A DNA stretch of 64,000 nucleotides. Origin: Armigeres subalbatus. Taxonomy: Eukaryota; Arthropoda; Insecta; Diptera; Culicidae. This document shows positions 10,650 to 22,031 of the stretch, piece by piece. How positions within the stretch are numbered: position 1 is the first letter of the stretch; each line of letters starts with the position of its first letter. The DNA is taken from positions 429,678,338-429,742,337 of the forward strand of contig NC_085141.1 in NCBI RefSeq assembly GCF_024139115.2, read 5' to 3'. The notes beneath the pieces were generated by a model. It saw only the letters and a list, made by a program, of their open reading frames with translations, searched no databases and was not told the origin of the DNA. Made by a program: the position numbers and the translations under genes.

Positions 10650-13600
10650 TTTATTCTTCGCCCTGAATATTGAGCGCCCTCGGGTCCTCTTCAACTGCAA
10701 AAAGCCATCGTGTACGCGGCCTTCCACGAAGCCTGCGGCCTCTTCCGGGTTCCCTACTAAATATTATCTTCGCTTGACGTTCTTCCGGCATACGAACAAC
10801 GTGACCAGCTCACCGTAGTCTGCCGTGTTGAATGACCTTAATAATATCCAGTCCTTTATACACCTGATAAAATTCGTGATTCATGCGGCGCCGCCAGATA
10901 ACGTTCTCCTGTTTACCGCCGAGTATTGTCCGCAGCACCTTACGCTCAAACACTCCGAAAGCTCTCCGATCAGCCTCCTTTAACGTCCATGTTTCATGGC
11001 CGTATAAAGCCACCGGAAGAATCCGAGTAGTATACAACGCGAGTTTTGTTTTCGTTTGCAGACTACGAGACTTAAGCTGATTACGAAGTCCGTAATAAGC
11101 CGATTTGTAGCTGCAATACGCCTTTTCACCTCGCGGGTAACATCATTATCACACGTCACTTATGTTCCAAGATACACAAATTCTTCTACCACTTCAAACT
11201 TTTCACCATCCAGCACCATTTCGCTACCACCGCCACTAATGAACCCACGTTGATTGCCAGCGACCATATAGGGGAACGGTTCGCCATTTCATCTCTTAGC
11301 TCCTATTTCCATTCCATCAAAAACAAAGCAATGGGAAGAAATTTGGTTTGTTTATTATTTTTGTGATTTTTTTTAGCAGTGAGCATGCATGTTGACAAAA
11401 AGAAGCGACGAATTTGGTGCCGTATTTCTTTGTTCAGCGATGAGATGGATATATGTACAGTGAGATGGAAATCGGGACAGTTTCCCTACTTCGTTTTACT
11501 GGAATTGATCGTGAGTCCAATCCTCGCTGTCTCCCTCTTAAAAGGCACAAAAGCCTTTTCCATGCCACGGCGATCAATTCCGATAATATCGATATCGTCC
11601 GCAAATCCCAGGAGCATATGCGATTTTGTGATAATGGTACCGCTTTTTTTGCACACCAGCTCTCCTAATCGCTCCCTCGAGCGCTATATTGAACAGTAGA
11701 TTCGAGAGTGCATCACCCTGCTTTAATCCATCTAAGGTAACAAATGACGTCGATATTTCATCCGCAACCCTTACACTTGAATTCGATCCATCCAACGTTA
11801 TACGAATCAGCCGTATCAGTTTCGCCGGAAAACCATGTTCAAGCATAATTTGCCATAATTCATTCCATTTCACTGAATCGTACGCCGCCTTGAAATCAAT
11901 AAACAGATGATGTGTCTGCAAGTTGTACTCCCGGAATTTATCGAGGATTTGTCTCAGGGTAAACATTTGATCCGTCGTTGATCGGCCCTCACGAAAACCT
12001 GCTTGGTATTCGCCGACGAAGGACTCTTCCAGCGGTCTCAATCTGTTGAACAGAATACGGGACATAATTTTGTACGCCGAATTAAGGAGGGTTAACCCTC
12101 GGTAATTGGCGCACTCCAGTCTGTGCCCTTTCTTAAAGAGAGGGCAAATGAGGCCGTCCAACCAGCTAGCAGGCAATTCCTCGTACTCCCATTTTTTTCC
12201 GACATAATATGGTGCAGAACTTCATAAAGCTGCTCACTGCCATGAATGAGAAGTTCAGCCGTGAGCTGGTCTTTCCCAGCAGCCTTATTATTTTTCAGCT
12301 CTTTAATAGCCTTTTTAATCTCATCTAGTGTAGGCGACTCCACAGCTTGTCCATCGTCGCTAATAATGCACCGTCACTTCCACTATTCAACAAAGTCTCG
12401 AAGTGTTGTTTCCACCTGGCAGCCACTTCTGTTTTATCTGTCAGAAAATTCCCTTGTTGGTCGTTGCACATGACGGGAGATGGCGCTGTCTTTCTCTGCA
12501 CGCCATTGACAGACTCATAGAACCTCCGCATGTCGTTCTGCTCCATTTTTTCCTGCACCTCGCTAATCACTTGTTTTTCATATTCTTTCTTCTTCCTGCG
12601 GTGGGTTCGTTTTTCGGCTAATCTTGCTTCCTTGTACCGATCTCTATTCGATCGGGTACTCGACACCAACATCCGGCTTCTGGCAACGTTCTTCTCGTCT
12701 GTCACTCTCTGACACTCCACATCGAACCAACCCGTCCTGGGTCGCCTCTGTGCAGTGCCTACCACTTCTCGTGCTGTTGTGCTCACCGCTCCATGGATCG
12801 ACTCCCATAGATCGTTGATGTTGTCGCTAACGTTGATTGCACTTAACCGTTCGTCGAGCTTCTGGCGGTACTCTGCCGATACTTCTTCCGCCGACAATCG
12901 CTGGATATTGTAACGCATCGTTCGCTGTGATCTTTCGTTCGATACAGTTGGCAACCGTGATCGAATTTTACTGACAACGAGGTAGTGATCAGAGTCAATG
13001 TTCGGACCTCTGAATGTCCGCACATCGATTACATACGAGAAATGGCGCCCATCCACCAGAACATGGTCTATCTGGTTGCAAGATTCACCATTTGGGTGTC
13101 TCCAGGTGTGCTTTCGTATGTTCTTTCGTGCAAAGTAGGTGCTACTGATGGCCATCCCTCTGGCAGCAGCGAAATTTACTAGCCGTAGGCCGTTGGCATT
13201 GGTAGCGGAGTGAAGGCTCTACCTACCAATTATGGAACGGAAAAAGTCCTCTCTACCAACCTGAGCGTTAGCGTCTCCGATAACAATTCTCACGTCATGC
13301 TTTGGGCACTCTCCATAGGCTTTATCAAGACATTCATAAGACGTGTCCTTCACGTCGTCGGATTTATCGTTTGTCGGTGCGTAAACGTTGATTATGAACG
13401 CTGTAATTGAAGAATTTGTCCCGTATCCTCAACACACAGATTCGTTCGCTAAAGGGTTTCCACCGCATCACTCGCTTCATCTACTTGCTCATCACTACAA
13501 AACCAACTCCATGCTCTGCTTTTCCGCCACCGCTGTGATAGATGTTATACTTGAATGCAGTGTTGGTCGTGGGGTCCACGGCTCGGAATTCACGTTCTTC

Positions 13601-13950
13601 GGATAAAGGCCATCGGACTTCTTGAATAGCGGCCTCGTTCACTCCAACCTTCTGCAGTTCACGAGCCAGAAGGCTCACTCGCCCAGGTTCATTTAGGGTC
13701 CTGACATTCCAGGTACCGAGTTTCCAATCATAGTCCTTATTTCGTTGCCAAAAATAACGTTCTCTTTTTCTTCTATCTCCATTTTTCGTAGTATTTGATA
13801 AGCTTCAGTAAGCTACCTTACCGGGGTCGTGTTGCCTACATCGCGCTGGTGGGGCTGCCACCTTAGGTATAGCTGACGCGATACAGCATTTCGTTGATCA
13901 GCCGCTGGGTACCAGACAGACGCTGTTTGAGCCGCACCTCCTGGTGAACA
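10650..13950 (-). pseudogene. RTE-clade retrotransposon (endonuclease-reverse transcriptase), degraded
   Basis: Reads on the minus strand. From 13950 there is a 5' leader with GGTGGCAGCCCCACCAGCGC. An endonuclease follows (LGTWNVRTLN, AIQEVRW near 13630, and IDSDHYLVV near 12985-13010). Reverse transcriptase follows at 12343-11574, with CPLFKKGHRLECANYRG, FIDFKAAYDSV (domain A Asp) and LKQGDALSNLLFN. The C-terminal region is at 11260-10810, with VFERKVLRTILGG. The YADD box is damaged (a degraded IAYAP frame near 11590-11640), and several frameshifts and stops break the frame. The 3' end is near 10650 with GAATAAAAGC. It would have copied itself through target-primed reverse transcription; this copy is dead. 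A 216-bp MITE interrupts it at 11271-11486. Confidence 0.85.
11271..11486. mobile_element. TA-flanked MITE, 216 bp (family D, copy 1)
   Basis: Inserted in the RTE coding region. Ends are GGGGAACGGT and the complement of GGGAAACTGT, flanked by TA at 11269-11270 and 11487-11488. Removing the element and one TA restores the RTE reading SSKTKYMVAG on the minus strand, which fixes the insertion point. A second copy lies at 26865-27065 with the same interior (CATCAAAAACAAAGCAATG). TA duplication suggests mobilisation by a Tc1/mariner-type transposase. Confidence 0.85.
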
Positions 13951-14103
13951 GACATATGATAACTGAGGAATGCATATTGAAAATATGTTTTGATAACATT
14001 TTTTTTTAAATAATAATTGACATCAAATTTTGTTCTCAATATAATCTCAACAGCAGAGCGTAATATAAATTTGCTCACATTTTGTTAACCAACTTTGCTC
14101 GGG

Positions 14104-16780
14104 TTAATAATTAATTCTGGGCATGTTTAAAGCAACCCAAAGAGTTTAAGGGACAGTTTGAAAAATGAGAAAAATGAAAGACGTTTCAAGGGACAAATCT
14201 ACCGAAAAACAGAAAATAAAAAAAATCCAAATTGCTTGTTGATTTTTATGAAATTTATTGGATATTATTATTTCAAATGGTCTAAAGTCGGATATAGCTG
14301 TATATTGCTTCATGTTGTCGTGCATGTTTAGTTTTATTCTCAAAATCAGCTCGACAATTCTAGTACCGGTACTTTAGCTGCTTGGCAGAGATAAACTAGA
14401 TTGTAGTATTCCTGCGAAATGGAGCGCCATTAATACTTCTACGTGCTTCTACATCAACTCTTGAAACAAAGCTATTTATCCACAGGTTTGGTATTTCCAA
14501 AAACACCGTCAAAAATCTATTTTAACCAAAATATGATTCATTTAAAATTTGTAAATAAACCATTGAAGAAGAGTTTTACGAAAAAAAACTATAATGGGTT
14601 TTGAATAATGCGCCTCGTTATATAATTCAGCGTATCTTTCGAAATTATAAATAATTCTAGGTTAACTATTCACCCTGTCACAGTCATGTTTCGAAAATGG
14701 ATAATTGATATTCCATTTTAAAGTAATTAAATTTGGTAGTAATCCCAATCATTACATAATAAGCTCATTGCGTACCATTCTATTACGATATTTCGAACAA
14801 ACAAGCATAATTTTGCACAAGTTTTGTGAAGAAGGAAAAAGGTTGTTGCTTTAATATGCTGTGAGTCAGGATCCAGCGGTTGTACAACAATTGCTTCAGA
14901 TGGGAGGACATTCGTAAATAATGAAGTGATACATCCTGCTACTGTGATAATTTGAAGAAGCTGTAGCTTTGACGTGATTTACTGACGCTCAGTATATGTG
15001 GGTATGCTATGCAAATTTTATCTCTCACATTGTGTTTTTGAATAATTACTGTGTAGTTTCCTAATGTCTTGCAAGAAGGTTTACCTTTCCGGCTCACGAA
15101 CAATGCAGTAAGGTCTCATGAGGACAGCCAAAGAAAATTGAGATACGGTTGAAGAAAGTTTGGGGCTTTTTTTGAATAGATCCGTCTGGCCATGACCGAT
15201 TCCCTTGATTTATGTGACATCTCTCCTTCAAACAGAACATCTACCGTTCTTATCGCGCTCGGTCTAGAACTATTCTCTGGGGAGTAACCTAGTTGGTAGG
15301 TTCATGATGCGAATGTGCAACCCTCATCGCACTGACTGTCGCTCCCTTTATTTAGATAATTGCTCCCCTTGTTTCTTGGTTCATGATTTGACCTTCTTTG
15401 TGAGTTATACTTTCGCATCGTAGCGCTAAATAGGAAAAACGGATTCTTCATAAAATATTTACACCAAAGTCACCCAGCAGCCCCCGAGATTAGAAAGGGT
15501 ATGATAAATAATATAGCAACGATAGCTAACGCAAGCACTAAAATTCTAGATCAATTGCGCACAGGACAGCAGAACAGAGTAAACTTGGTGTTGAACCAGT
15601 TGCATTCAAATGGTTTCTTTTATTGCGCTGTGTCGAACGAATAGCGAGCACTGTTCCAATGGTCTCAAATTCAATGATGTTATGTATAATTTAAAAATCG
15701 GTATTAAGATGACAATAAACACCAAAAACAATCACAGAAACAGAAATCCCGTTCCCTTGGCTGGTTACGTTTTTATTCTCGATCCACTCGTTAGCACACT
15801 CCATGCCATTCTATAAGGATCTCCCATTCCTAGCATACCATGCTGTATAAGTTCATACAACCTCACTATGGGAATGTAGGCTAAAAATTTTACATGCCGT
15901 TGGTGCTTCACATGCCGTTGATGCTTTTTGTTAAGTAGAAGTGAACTGTGTCTCTGTTCCCATAGTGGCCAAAGACGAAGGTGCATAACTTTCGGTGTAT
16001 GCCACCCACAATCGTACGAAGATTCTATTCTAGCCTTTACTACTCTTCACACGTTTCAATGCGGACTGGCGGTCGGAAAATGTTTCGCCATTTAGGGTTT
16101 CATTCTAACGCAAAAAGAAGGATTGATCACGAAGGGTGTTTTTCAACATTGTAAATAGGGTAGAGATTCATTACAGTAAAGGAATGCTTGGAAAGAAAGA
16201 CAACATAAATTATTCAACCTGTATTTGACTTTCGGTGATGGATCTTCAGTATTGTGATTTAGATTAGAAAAAAAACACAATGTAATTGAGATTGATGTAA
16301 GGGTGATGTGCATAATCATTGATTAGAATAAATTATCCATAGATACATCTTGAATGGAAATTATAACGAAAAAGCTGTTTAGAAATTTAGATATGCGATG
16401 TTATGTCCCATAATCGTCGTCAGATTTGATAGAAGAAAGACAAAGACGAGCAACTCTATTTTTAATGTGGAAACGATTCTTTTATCCTCTTCTTCTTGTT
16501 GCTCGATGTTCGTTCGGCTCAGTAGTTCATTCTCAAAATGCCAGTATCAAGTTTGGCCCGGTTTTGTATCGGTGTACTGGGTGTCTTTGAAATGGCCACG
16601 ACACTCTTGGGTGCCTTTTCACCTGAAGCATGGGAGTGATTTCAATATTACCTAACTACATTCGTAACCCCTGGAAGATAATTTATTTCTGCAAATGTTT
16701 ATGTATCTCTACACACATTTTATTTTGTGCCACCAACGAGAGACTGGTTGGTGAGTATGAGCATGGGGCAGATAAATTTA
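14104..16780. other. Sparse intronic-type DNA
   Basis: About 2.7 kb of AT-rich, largely single-copy sequence. Short open frames (for example 14146-14343 minus, 15610-15816 plus, 16398-16655 plus) show no domain, no composition change and no convincing splice pair. A direct repeat of CACATGCCGTTG(A/G)TGCTT occurs near 15890-15930. I see no gene. Confidence 0.5.
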
Positions 16781-16784
16781 TGCA

Positions 16785-16882
16785 TTTGCTCCACTGAGTG
16801 AGCGCCTCTTCTGCTGTCGGTTCGTGTCCTTGTACCTTTGGGGGGCGATGCGTATTGCTCTGAAGTGTAATAACAATAACCA
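16785..16882 (+). repeat. tRNA-derived SINE-like copy 1
   Basis: Has a B-box-like GGTTCGTGTCC (16819-16829), an A-box-like stretch about 32 bp upstream, and the 3' end TTGCTCTGAAGTGTAATAA followed by an A-rich tail. The same order and end are seen at 26245-26386. The two copies support each other, but the 5' boundary is uncertain. Confidence 0.4.
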
Positions 16883-17302
16883 TCCGCCCTCAGTTTTCTG
16901 GTTTTGAAGGGAAAATGCGTTTGGGTATAGACCAGCAGAGCCCTGCCGCCCAGTGAAAACTCGCTTCGGAACCGTTTATTGCTATCACCATATCAGTGTA
17001 CGCATACTGTTTTTTTTATTCAGTTTTCTCATTACCACGTGAAATTCGCAAGCAACAAAAAATCACTGGTTACGCTTGTTGGAATGCGGTACAGGTAAAA
17101 AGGAATCAGTAACATTGAGCATTCACAGCATTGTTTTTATTGCCTTTTTGAGAATACGGTTATTCGGTGTGTAATTGAGGTTGTCATTTCAATTAAAATA
17201 TGTGTTCAAGGTATACATAACATATTCTATCAAAAACTTACTTTCCATACAAGGTGTAAAAATTTCCGTCAATGTAGCAATATAAGAACATACATCATAT
17301 AA

Positions 17303-17557
17303 TATGTAGGACGAAAATAATGTATCTGTTCTTAATGCATAAGGGAAGATCCATTAATTACGTAACGCAAAAATTGGGCATTTTCAACTCCCCCTCCCCC
17401 CTATGTCACACTTTTTGTATGAAACGTCTGAAAATTTTGTATAGATCGTCACACTTTGGCCAACCCCCGCTCCCCCCTCAAAGCGTTACGTAATTTGTGG
17501 ACGCTCCCTAATAGAATAACAGAATTGATAACAAGAAGCTCAAACACACACAACACA
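17303..17557 (+). repeat. Left copy of flanking duplication around R1 copy 2 (split by a MITE)
   Basis: About 80 bp (17303-17342 plus 17512-17550) matching 20315-20395: GACGAAAATAATGTATCTG, ATAGAATAACAGAATTGATA and AAGCT are shared with scattered differences. The left copy is interrupted by the MITE at 17343-17508 and runs into a short CA-rich stretch just before the R1 element. It may be a long target-site duplication made by the R1 insertion, or an older tandem repeat. Confidence 0.55.
17343..17508. mobile_element. PIF/Harbinger-type MITE, 166 bp
   Basis: Inverted ends of about 26 bp containing ATTACGTAACGC, starting GGGA(A/G)... and flanked by TAA on both sides (17340-17342 and 17509-17511). 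A 3-bp TAA/TTA duplication is the signature of PIF/Harbinger elements. C-rich interior (CCCCCTCCCCCC, CCCCCGCTCCCCCC). No coding capacity. Confidence 0.8.
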
Positions 17558-17850
17558 GGGCTGCGAAATGGTGAGTTGACATCTGGGTAGGAGCGACCTA
17601 CACAGCTCTGGTCCTCACAAGTTCCAATCTCACGCTTCCACGGGTCTTCCGATGACAATCGACCGCCAGCTAAAGGTTTTGTACTTAGCTGGTAGTGCAG
17701 CCTAGGCACTGTTGTCCTTCTGACATCAGCTAGAGTGAGGGGGTGCGACCAAAGGGACCATCGTCCCTAATTCCTAATCCCAAGGCGTTAAGCGACCCGT
17801 ACCGAGGGGATGCATGGCCAGGAGGGTGAAATCATGATCTAGGCCTGAGC

Positions 17851-19536
17851 TTGTGGGGTACCTGGGTACCCTCCACAGTAATTGTCCCTTACCGCGTCAT
17901 GCTGGGCTCTGGCGTGCTGGACCTCTTTTCCCGAGCAACTCGTGGGACCAAAAAGGAAAACCAAGTCAATTCTTCAATTAGTGGTAGTAGTGTAGGCGAC
18001 AACCCCTTCGCAAGAGGTGGGTTGTTCAGGTCTCCGCCTAGGAGGCCAGAGGCAATAGTCGGCAGCTCAGTGCGCAGCGCCAGCGTGGGTCACTTAACCT
18101 TCATCTCGGCTAAAAAAACGCCGGTAGAGGTTATGGACGGTCCATGGCTGGTGGAGGTGATGAACCGCAAACGCGATGGGCTTTCGGCCTTCGAGGTGGC
18201 GACGGAACAGCTGGACGCCATCATCGACTTTGCGTCATCGAAGCATAATATCAGTAAGGACCTCAAGGGTAGCTTGCTAAAACTTCAAAAGTCGATGTTG
18301 GACGACAAGCTGGAGAGGGCGGTCGGGGCGGCCAAGTCTAAATCCGTGAAATCCGTGGAGGCGAGGTCTACCCAGACTGAGGCCCAAGGATTCGCGGACT
18401 CGGGCAAGGTCGAATCGACCGAGGGCGTGCCAGCGAAGGCGGTGGTGCCAAAGTCTACCCAAACTGAGGCTCAAGTATTCGCGGGCACGTCGGGGGTGAC
18501 TGCTCCAACGGAGCAGACACAAAAACGGGGGAGACAGTCTCCAGGGGATGAGCTCCCTGGGGGCCGCTCCAAAACGCGGAGGGTTACTATCCCGAACAAG
18601 GGTAGTGAGGCTGGCATGCTGAACCCTGGCCAGGTACCTCCAAAACCGGGGGAGGAAGGACCTGGAAAGGAGAGCTCTCAGCCGCCCCAGACCAGGGAAA
18701 TAGAGGGGGATGACGCCTCCTGGACCCTGGTCAAGAACAAGAGGAAACCGAAGACGTCAAGGGCCGCAACGAAGGCCCAGACGAATGAGGGTAGCAAGAA
18801 GTCTAGGGTAGGCGTCAATCGCTCCAGGGCGATGCACTAGTCATCACGGCGGACGAGGCCAAGAACTCGGACGTCTTGAAGGCGATGAGGAGTTACGTCA
18901 AGCTCGGTGAACTCGGCGTCGACGTACGTCGAATAAGACAAACCCGGATGGGCGAGATGATTCTCGAGCTGAAGCGGAGCGTCTCGCAAAAGGCGCCGCC
19001 TACAAGAAGGTGCGGAGGAAGTCCTAGGCGAGACGGTCAAGGTGAGGGCACTCACGACGGAGGTGAATCTAAGGGTTAAAGACCTAGACGAGATCACCGA
19101 AGTCGAAGAGCTCGTCACGGCACTTCGGCGACAGTGTGAAGTGGAGACGCCCACCGCAGCCGTTCGGCTGCGGAAAGATCCAACAGGGACCCAGGTAACA
19201 TTGGTTCGGCTATCTGCAGCGGACGCCTCCAAGGTAGTCAAGTTAGGGAGCGTCAAGGTGGGATGGTCGGTATGCCCTGTGGGCATATACGAGCAACCCG
19301 AAGTTTGCTTCAAGTGCCTGGAACCGGGGCACAAGCAATGGGACTGCAAAGGCCCTGACAGAAGCAATCTCTGTCGACGCTGCGGATTGGAGGGACATAA
19401 GGCACAATGCTGCACGAACCCTCCCAATTGTTTGATTTGTTCCAGCAAAGCTGTGAACAGCAAGCAGGGGGTTCAGCAGCAAGGGGGTTCGATTTGCCCG
19501 GCGCTTAAGCGTGCTGCAAAATCACAGTACAGGTAA
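17851..19536 (+). pseudogene. R1-clade ORF1 (Gag-like, CCHC zinc knuckles), frameshifted
   Basis: ORF1 proteins bind the element RNA and form the RNP used in retrotransposition. The first frame (17851-18840) is a charged, low-complexity N-terminal region. After a frameshift near 18840 the text continues in other frames: VLKAMRSYVKLGELGVDV, then VRALTTEVNLRVKDLDEITE, matching the conserved central domain of R1 ORF1. It ends with a zinc-knuckle cluster, CFKCLEPGHKQWDC, CRRCGLEGHKAQC and CLICSS (19305-19445). At least two frameshifts break the protein. The C-terminus carries GVQQQGGSICP where copy 4 has HPMGGSKC. The true start codon is unclear, as the first frame opens without an ATG. Confidence 0.75.
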
Positions 19537-19545
19537 CGCAGCCGG

Positions 19546-19730
19546 CTTGCTCGGCCTCGCCCGAGTGTTTGGTGTGCGCAGGTTTAGAGGAAACGGCGGA
19601 ACACGTGTTGTTCGTGTGCCCACGTTTTCGCGCAATGCGTGACCACATGCTTGCCACATGTGGTCTGGACACTACCCCGGACAATCTAGTTCGGAGGATG
19701 TGTAATCCGATCCGATCCGGAGGACGGAAT
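19546..19730 (+). pseudogene. R1-clade ORF2 C-terminal remnant
   Basis: Encodes LVCAGLEETAEHVLFVCP, RFRAMRDHMLATCGLDTTPD and NLVRRMC, the end of R1-clade ORF2 beyond the reverse transcriptase. The frame is open from 19569 but is joined directly to ORF1 sequence by the internal deletion. The same starting point (TTGCTCGGCYTCGCCCGAGTG) is the 5' truncation point of copy 3 at 41421. Confidence 0.7.
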
Positions 19731-19827
19731 GGGGTCCTCGTCAAGGCTGGGGCAGGCGTAAGCATCGCGTCGGCAAGTCCCTCTATGTGTTGGCGAATAG
19801 ACCCTGTCGCAGAGAGGTCAATTTGGG

Positions 19828-19857
19828 AAGCACATTAATAAAGTTTTTTAAAAAAAA
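19828..19857 (+). mobile_element. 30-bp retroposed 3' tail with 13-bp target duplication
   Basis: A 30-bp insert made of AAGCACATTAATAAAG and an A-rich tail, flanked by two exact copies of AGGTCAATTTGGG (19815-19827 and 19858-19870). The other R1 copies have this 13-mer region once and uninterrupted. The insert has a poly(A) signal and poly(A), so it is the extreme 3' end of some retrotransposed RNA. Confidence 0.8.
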
Positions 19858-20314
19858 AGGTCAATTTGGGGCGCACGCGGCATCATCATTCTTGATACCC
19901 GCCGGGCAGAGGGAAGCAGGCGCGAAGTCGACCCTTCCCACCTTCCGAGGACATAGGGCGTGGTAAGGCCACCTGGAAAGCCGGCAATGCGCTGGCACGG
20001 TACCATGTTGTTCTTCTAAAAAAGCGAGTCACGATGTTCGGTGCTGCAAGGACACGCAGCTTATCTCGAGGGTGCGTTGTGCACTGGCCCCCATTTGAAG
20101 CATTACTTTCTGGTTGTACTGAAGGGACTATGGGCTTGGCGGCAAAGGAAACGGTTTAGCGGGTCGGGGATGTAGTCCTGCCTCCCTCGTTTGCTGTTGG
20201 AGGTGATCCCTAACCCCGCACTTCCTGGACAACCCAGGATGTCTGTTGAGCAGATTCCCCCTCCATTGCTTAGGAAAAAAAACACACACACACATACACA
20301 CACGCACACACACA

Positions 20315-21158
20315 TATGGACGAAGATAATATGTCTGTTCGTAATGTAAAATAGAATAACAGAATTGATAACAATAAGCTAAAACCACAGATAAACAGAC
20401 ATAACAGATTGAACATTCCCTCATCAAATTCATCGTCGTATATACACTAACGGCATCTGTTGTTTTCACTTAGTTCGGCAAATCTTTTGTGAAATAATTT
20501 CATTACCTTAACTGAATAGATCCTCAAGAAATTCTCGTAATAGCTAGGGGAGGGCTTGTTTTGCCTTCTCGAACACTAAGTGTACGTAAAATCTATATGT
20601 TGACCCCAAAAATGAACTTTTTAAAGGGAAAATGGGACTTACGGGGTTATAAACTAATCAACTTAGTTTAACGAATTGTGATGATGTCTGTATGTGCGTT
20701 TTTGTATGTATGTGTGTGCGCAAAGCACGTTCAAAACTATCAGCTATTCTTAAGCAATTGTCCTTAACCAATTTGCTCGCAAAAAAAATTGCATCCGACG
20801 GCGAAACTTGTTATGAATAAAAATTAATGTGAATTATACATTATATTTACCTATCAGTGCTATTTTTAACTTCCTGTACATTTTTTTTCATATGTAAAAC
20901 ATCACCACTGGCATCACAATGATAACAAAGAAGGAACATATTAAGATACACAGCTATCGAAATAAACCCTGGAGGGAAGAAAAAAATTACGTAATTGGAA
21001 CATTATCCACTTCCCCCGCAGTGTTTTATACCTGGGGTAAGTGTAAAATATTTGAATTATTTGCTTACTTGGTACAAACCACTACCAATTGAATGGGATT
21101 AGTTTAATTGCATTATAATGGTCACCTGTGATGTAAATTCACTTGAAAAAATGACAAT
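20315..21158. other. Non-coding stretch with family C repeat copy 2
   Basis: 20315-20395 is the right copy of the duplication flanking the R1 element. 20490-20720 is family C copy 2 (see 480-697). The rest, including GGGGTAAGTG near 21035, has no gene. Confidence 0.55.
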
Positions 21159-22031
21159 TGGTGCAATTAAGAATTGATTTTATGAATGCAAAAATCAACT
21201 TTTCGCGAAACCTAAAATTTCAGTTCAAGCGTTAACCGTGCTAGTCAGTGGCGTAGCCACGGGGGTGGTTTTGGACATAAAACCCCCCCAAAGACAAAAT
21301 TTTCAGAACAAATTTTTTTTTTCAAAAAAAAAATGTTCGGAAACCCATACAACACTCCAGTAAAATGCTAATATCTTTGCCTAATAAACTCTAATCTTTT
21401 CGCGGTTTTCAGCATAACATTCTGTATTTAATTCTGCAAGAACTGAATGAGTATCATAGCTATTCGTCGGAAATTATGCCGTCCAACTGCAAATCACTGT
21501 TTTTTTATGTTGCTGCATACATTTTTCCATATAAACTTCCAAATTTGAAAAAGTGTTTTTTGAGCCACCTCAACACCACCCATTCGAGTGACTCACAATG
21601 GTGCAATTAAGAATTGATTTTATGAATGCAAAAATCAACTTTTCGCGAAACCTAAAATTTCAGTTCAAGCGTTAACCGTGCTAGTCAGTGGCGTAGCCAC
21701 GGGGGTGGTTTTGGACATAAAACCCCCCGAAAGACAAAATTTTCAGAACAAATTTTTTTTTTCAAAAAAAAAATGTTCGGAAACCAATACAACACTCCAG
21801 TAAAATGCTAATATCTTTGCCTAATAAACTCTAATCTTTTCGCGGTTTTCAGCATAACATTCTGTATTTAATTCTGCAAGAACTGAATGAGTATCATAGC
21901 TATTCGTCGGAAATTATGCCGTCCAACTGCAAATCACTGTTTTTTTATGTTGCTGCATACATTTTTCCATATAAACTTCCAAATTTGAAAAAGTGTTTTT
22001 TGAGCCACCTTAACACCACCCATTCGAGTGA
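21159..22031 (+). repeat. 433-bp tandem duplication
   Basis: 21159-21591 and 21599-22031 are almost identical (a handful of single-base differences such as CCCCCC/CCCCCG near 21290/21730), separated by 7 bp (CTCACAA). Each copy contains CAGTGGCGTAGCCACGGGGG, a motif common at the ends of insect DNA transposons, and A/T homopolymers. The very low divergence indicates a recent duplication, or an assembly artefact. Confidence 0.9.

Larger units (their letters stand above)
10382..14103. mobile_element. TIR-bounded element hosting an RTE copy
   Basis: The ends form a perfect 13-bp inverted repeat: CCCGAGCAAAGTT at 10382 and its complement ending at 14103. About 260 bp of element sequence lies inside the left end and about 150 bp inside the right end. 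The rest is the RTE retrotransposon at 10650-13950. The parent was therefore probably a short MITE of about 400 bp into which the RTE inserted. No transposase is seen, and the flanking duplication is unclear. Confidence 0.5.
17558..20314 (+). mobile_element. R1-clade retrotransposon with internal deletion (copy 2)
   Basis: Runs from a 5' end at GGGCTGCGAAATGG, which lies directly after a CA-rich stretch (CAAACACACACAACACA), to a 3' end followed by (CA)n with a few interruptions (20281-20314). It holds ORF1, then jumps at about 19546 straight into the C-terminal end of ORF2, so endonuclease and reverse transcriptase (about 3 kb expected) are missing. The 5' and 3' ends both abut CA repeats, as expected of an (AC)n-targeting R1 lineage such as Mino. 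A 30-bp insert sits at 19828-19857. It could move only with help in trans. Confidence 0.75.
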
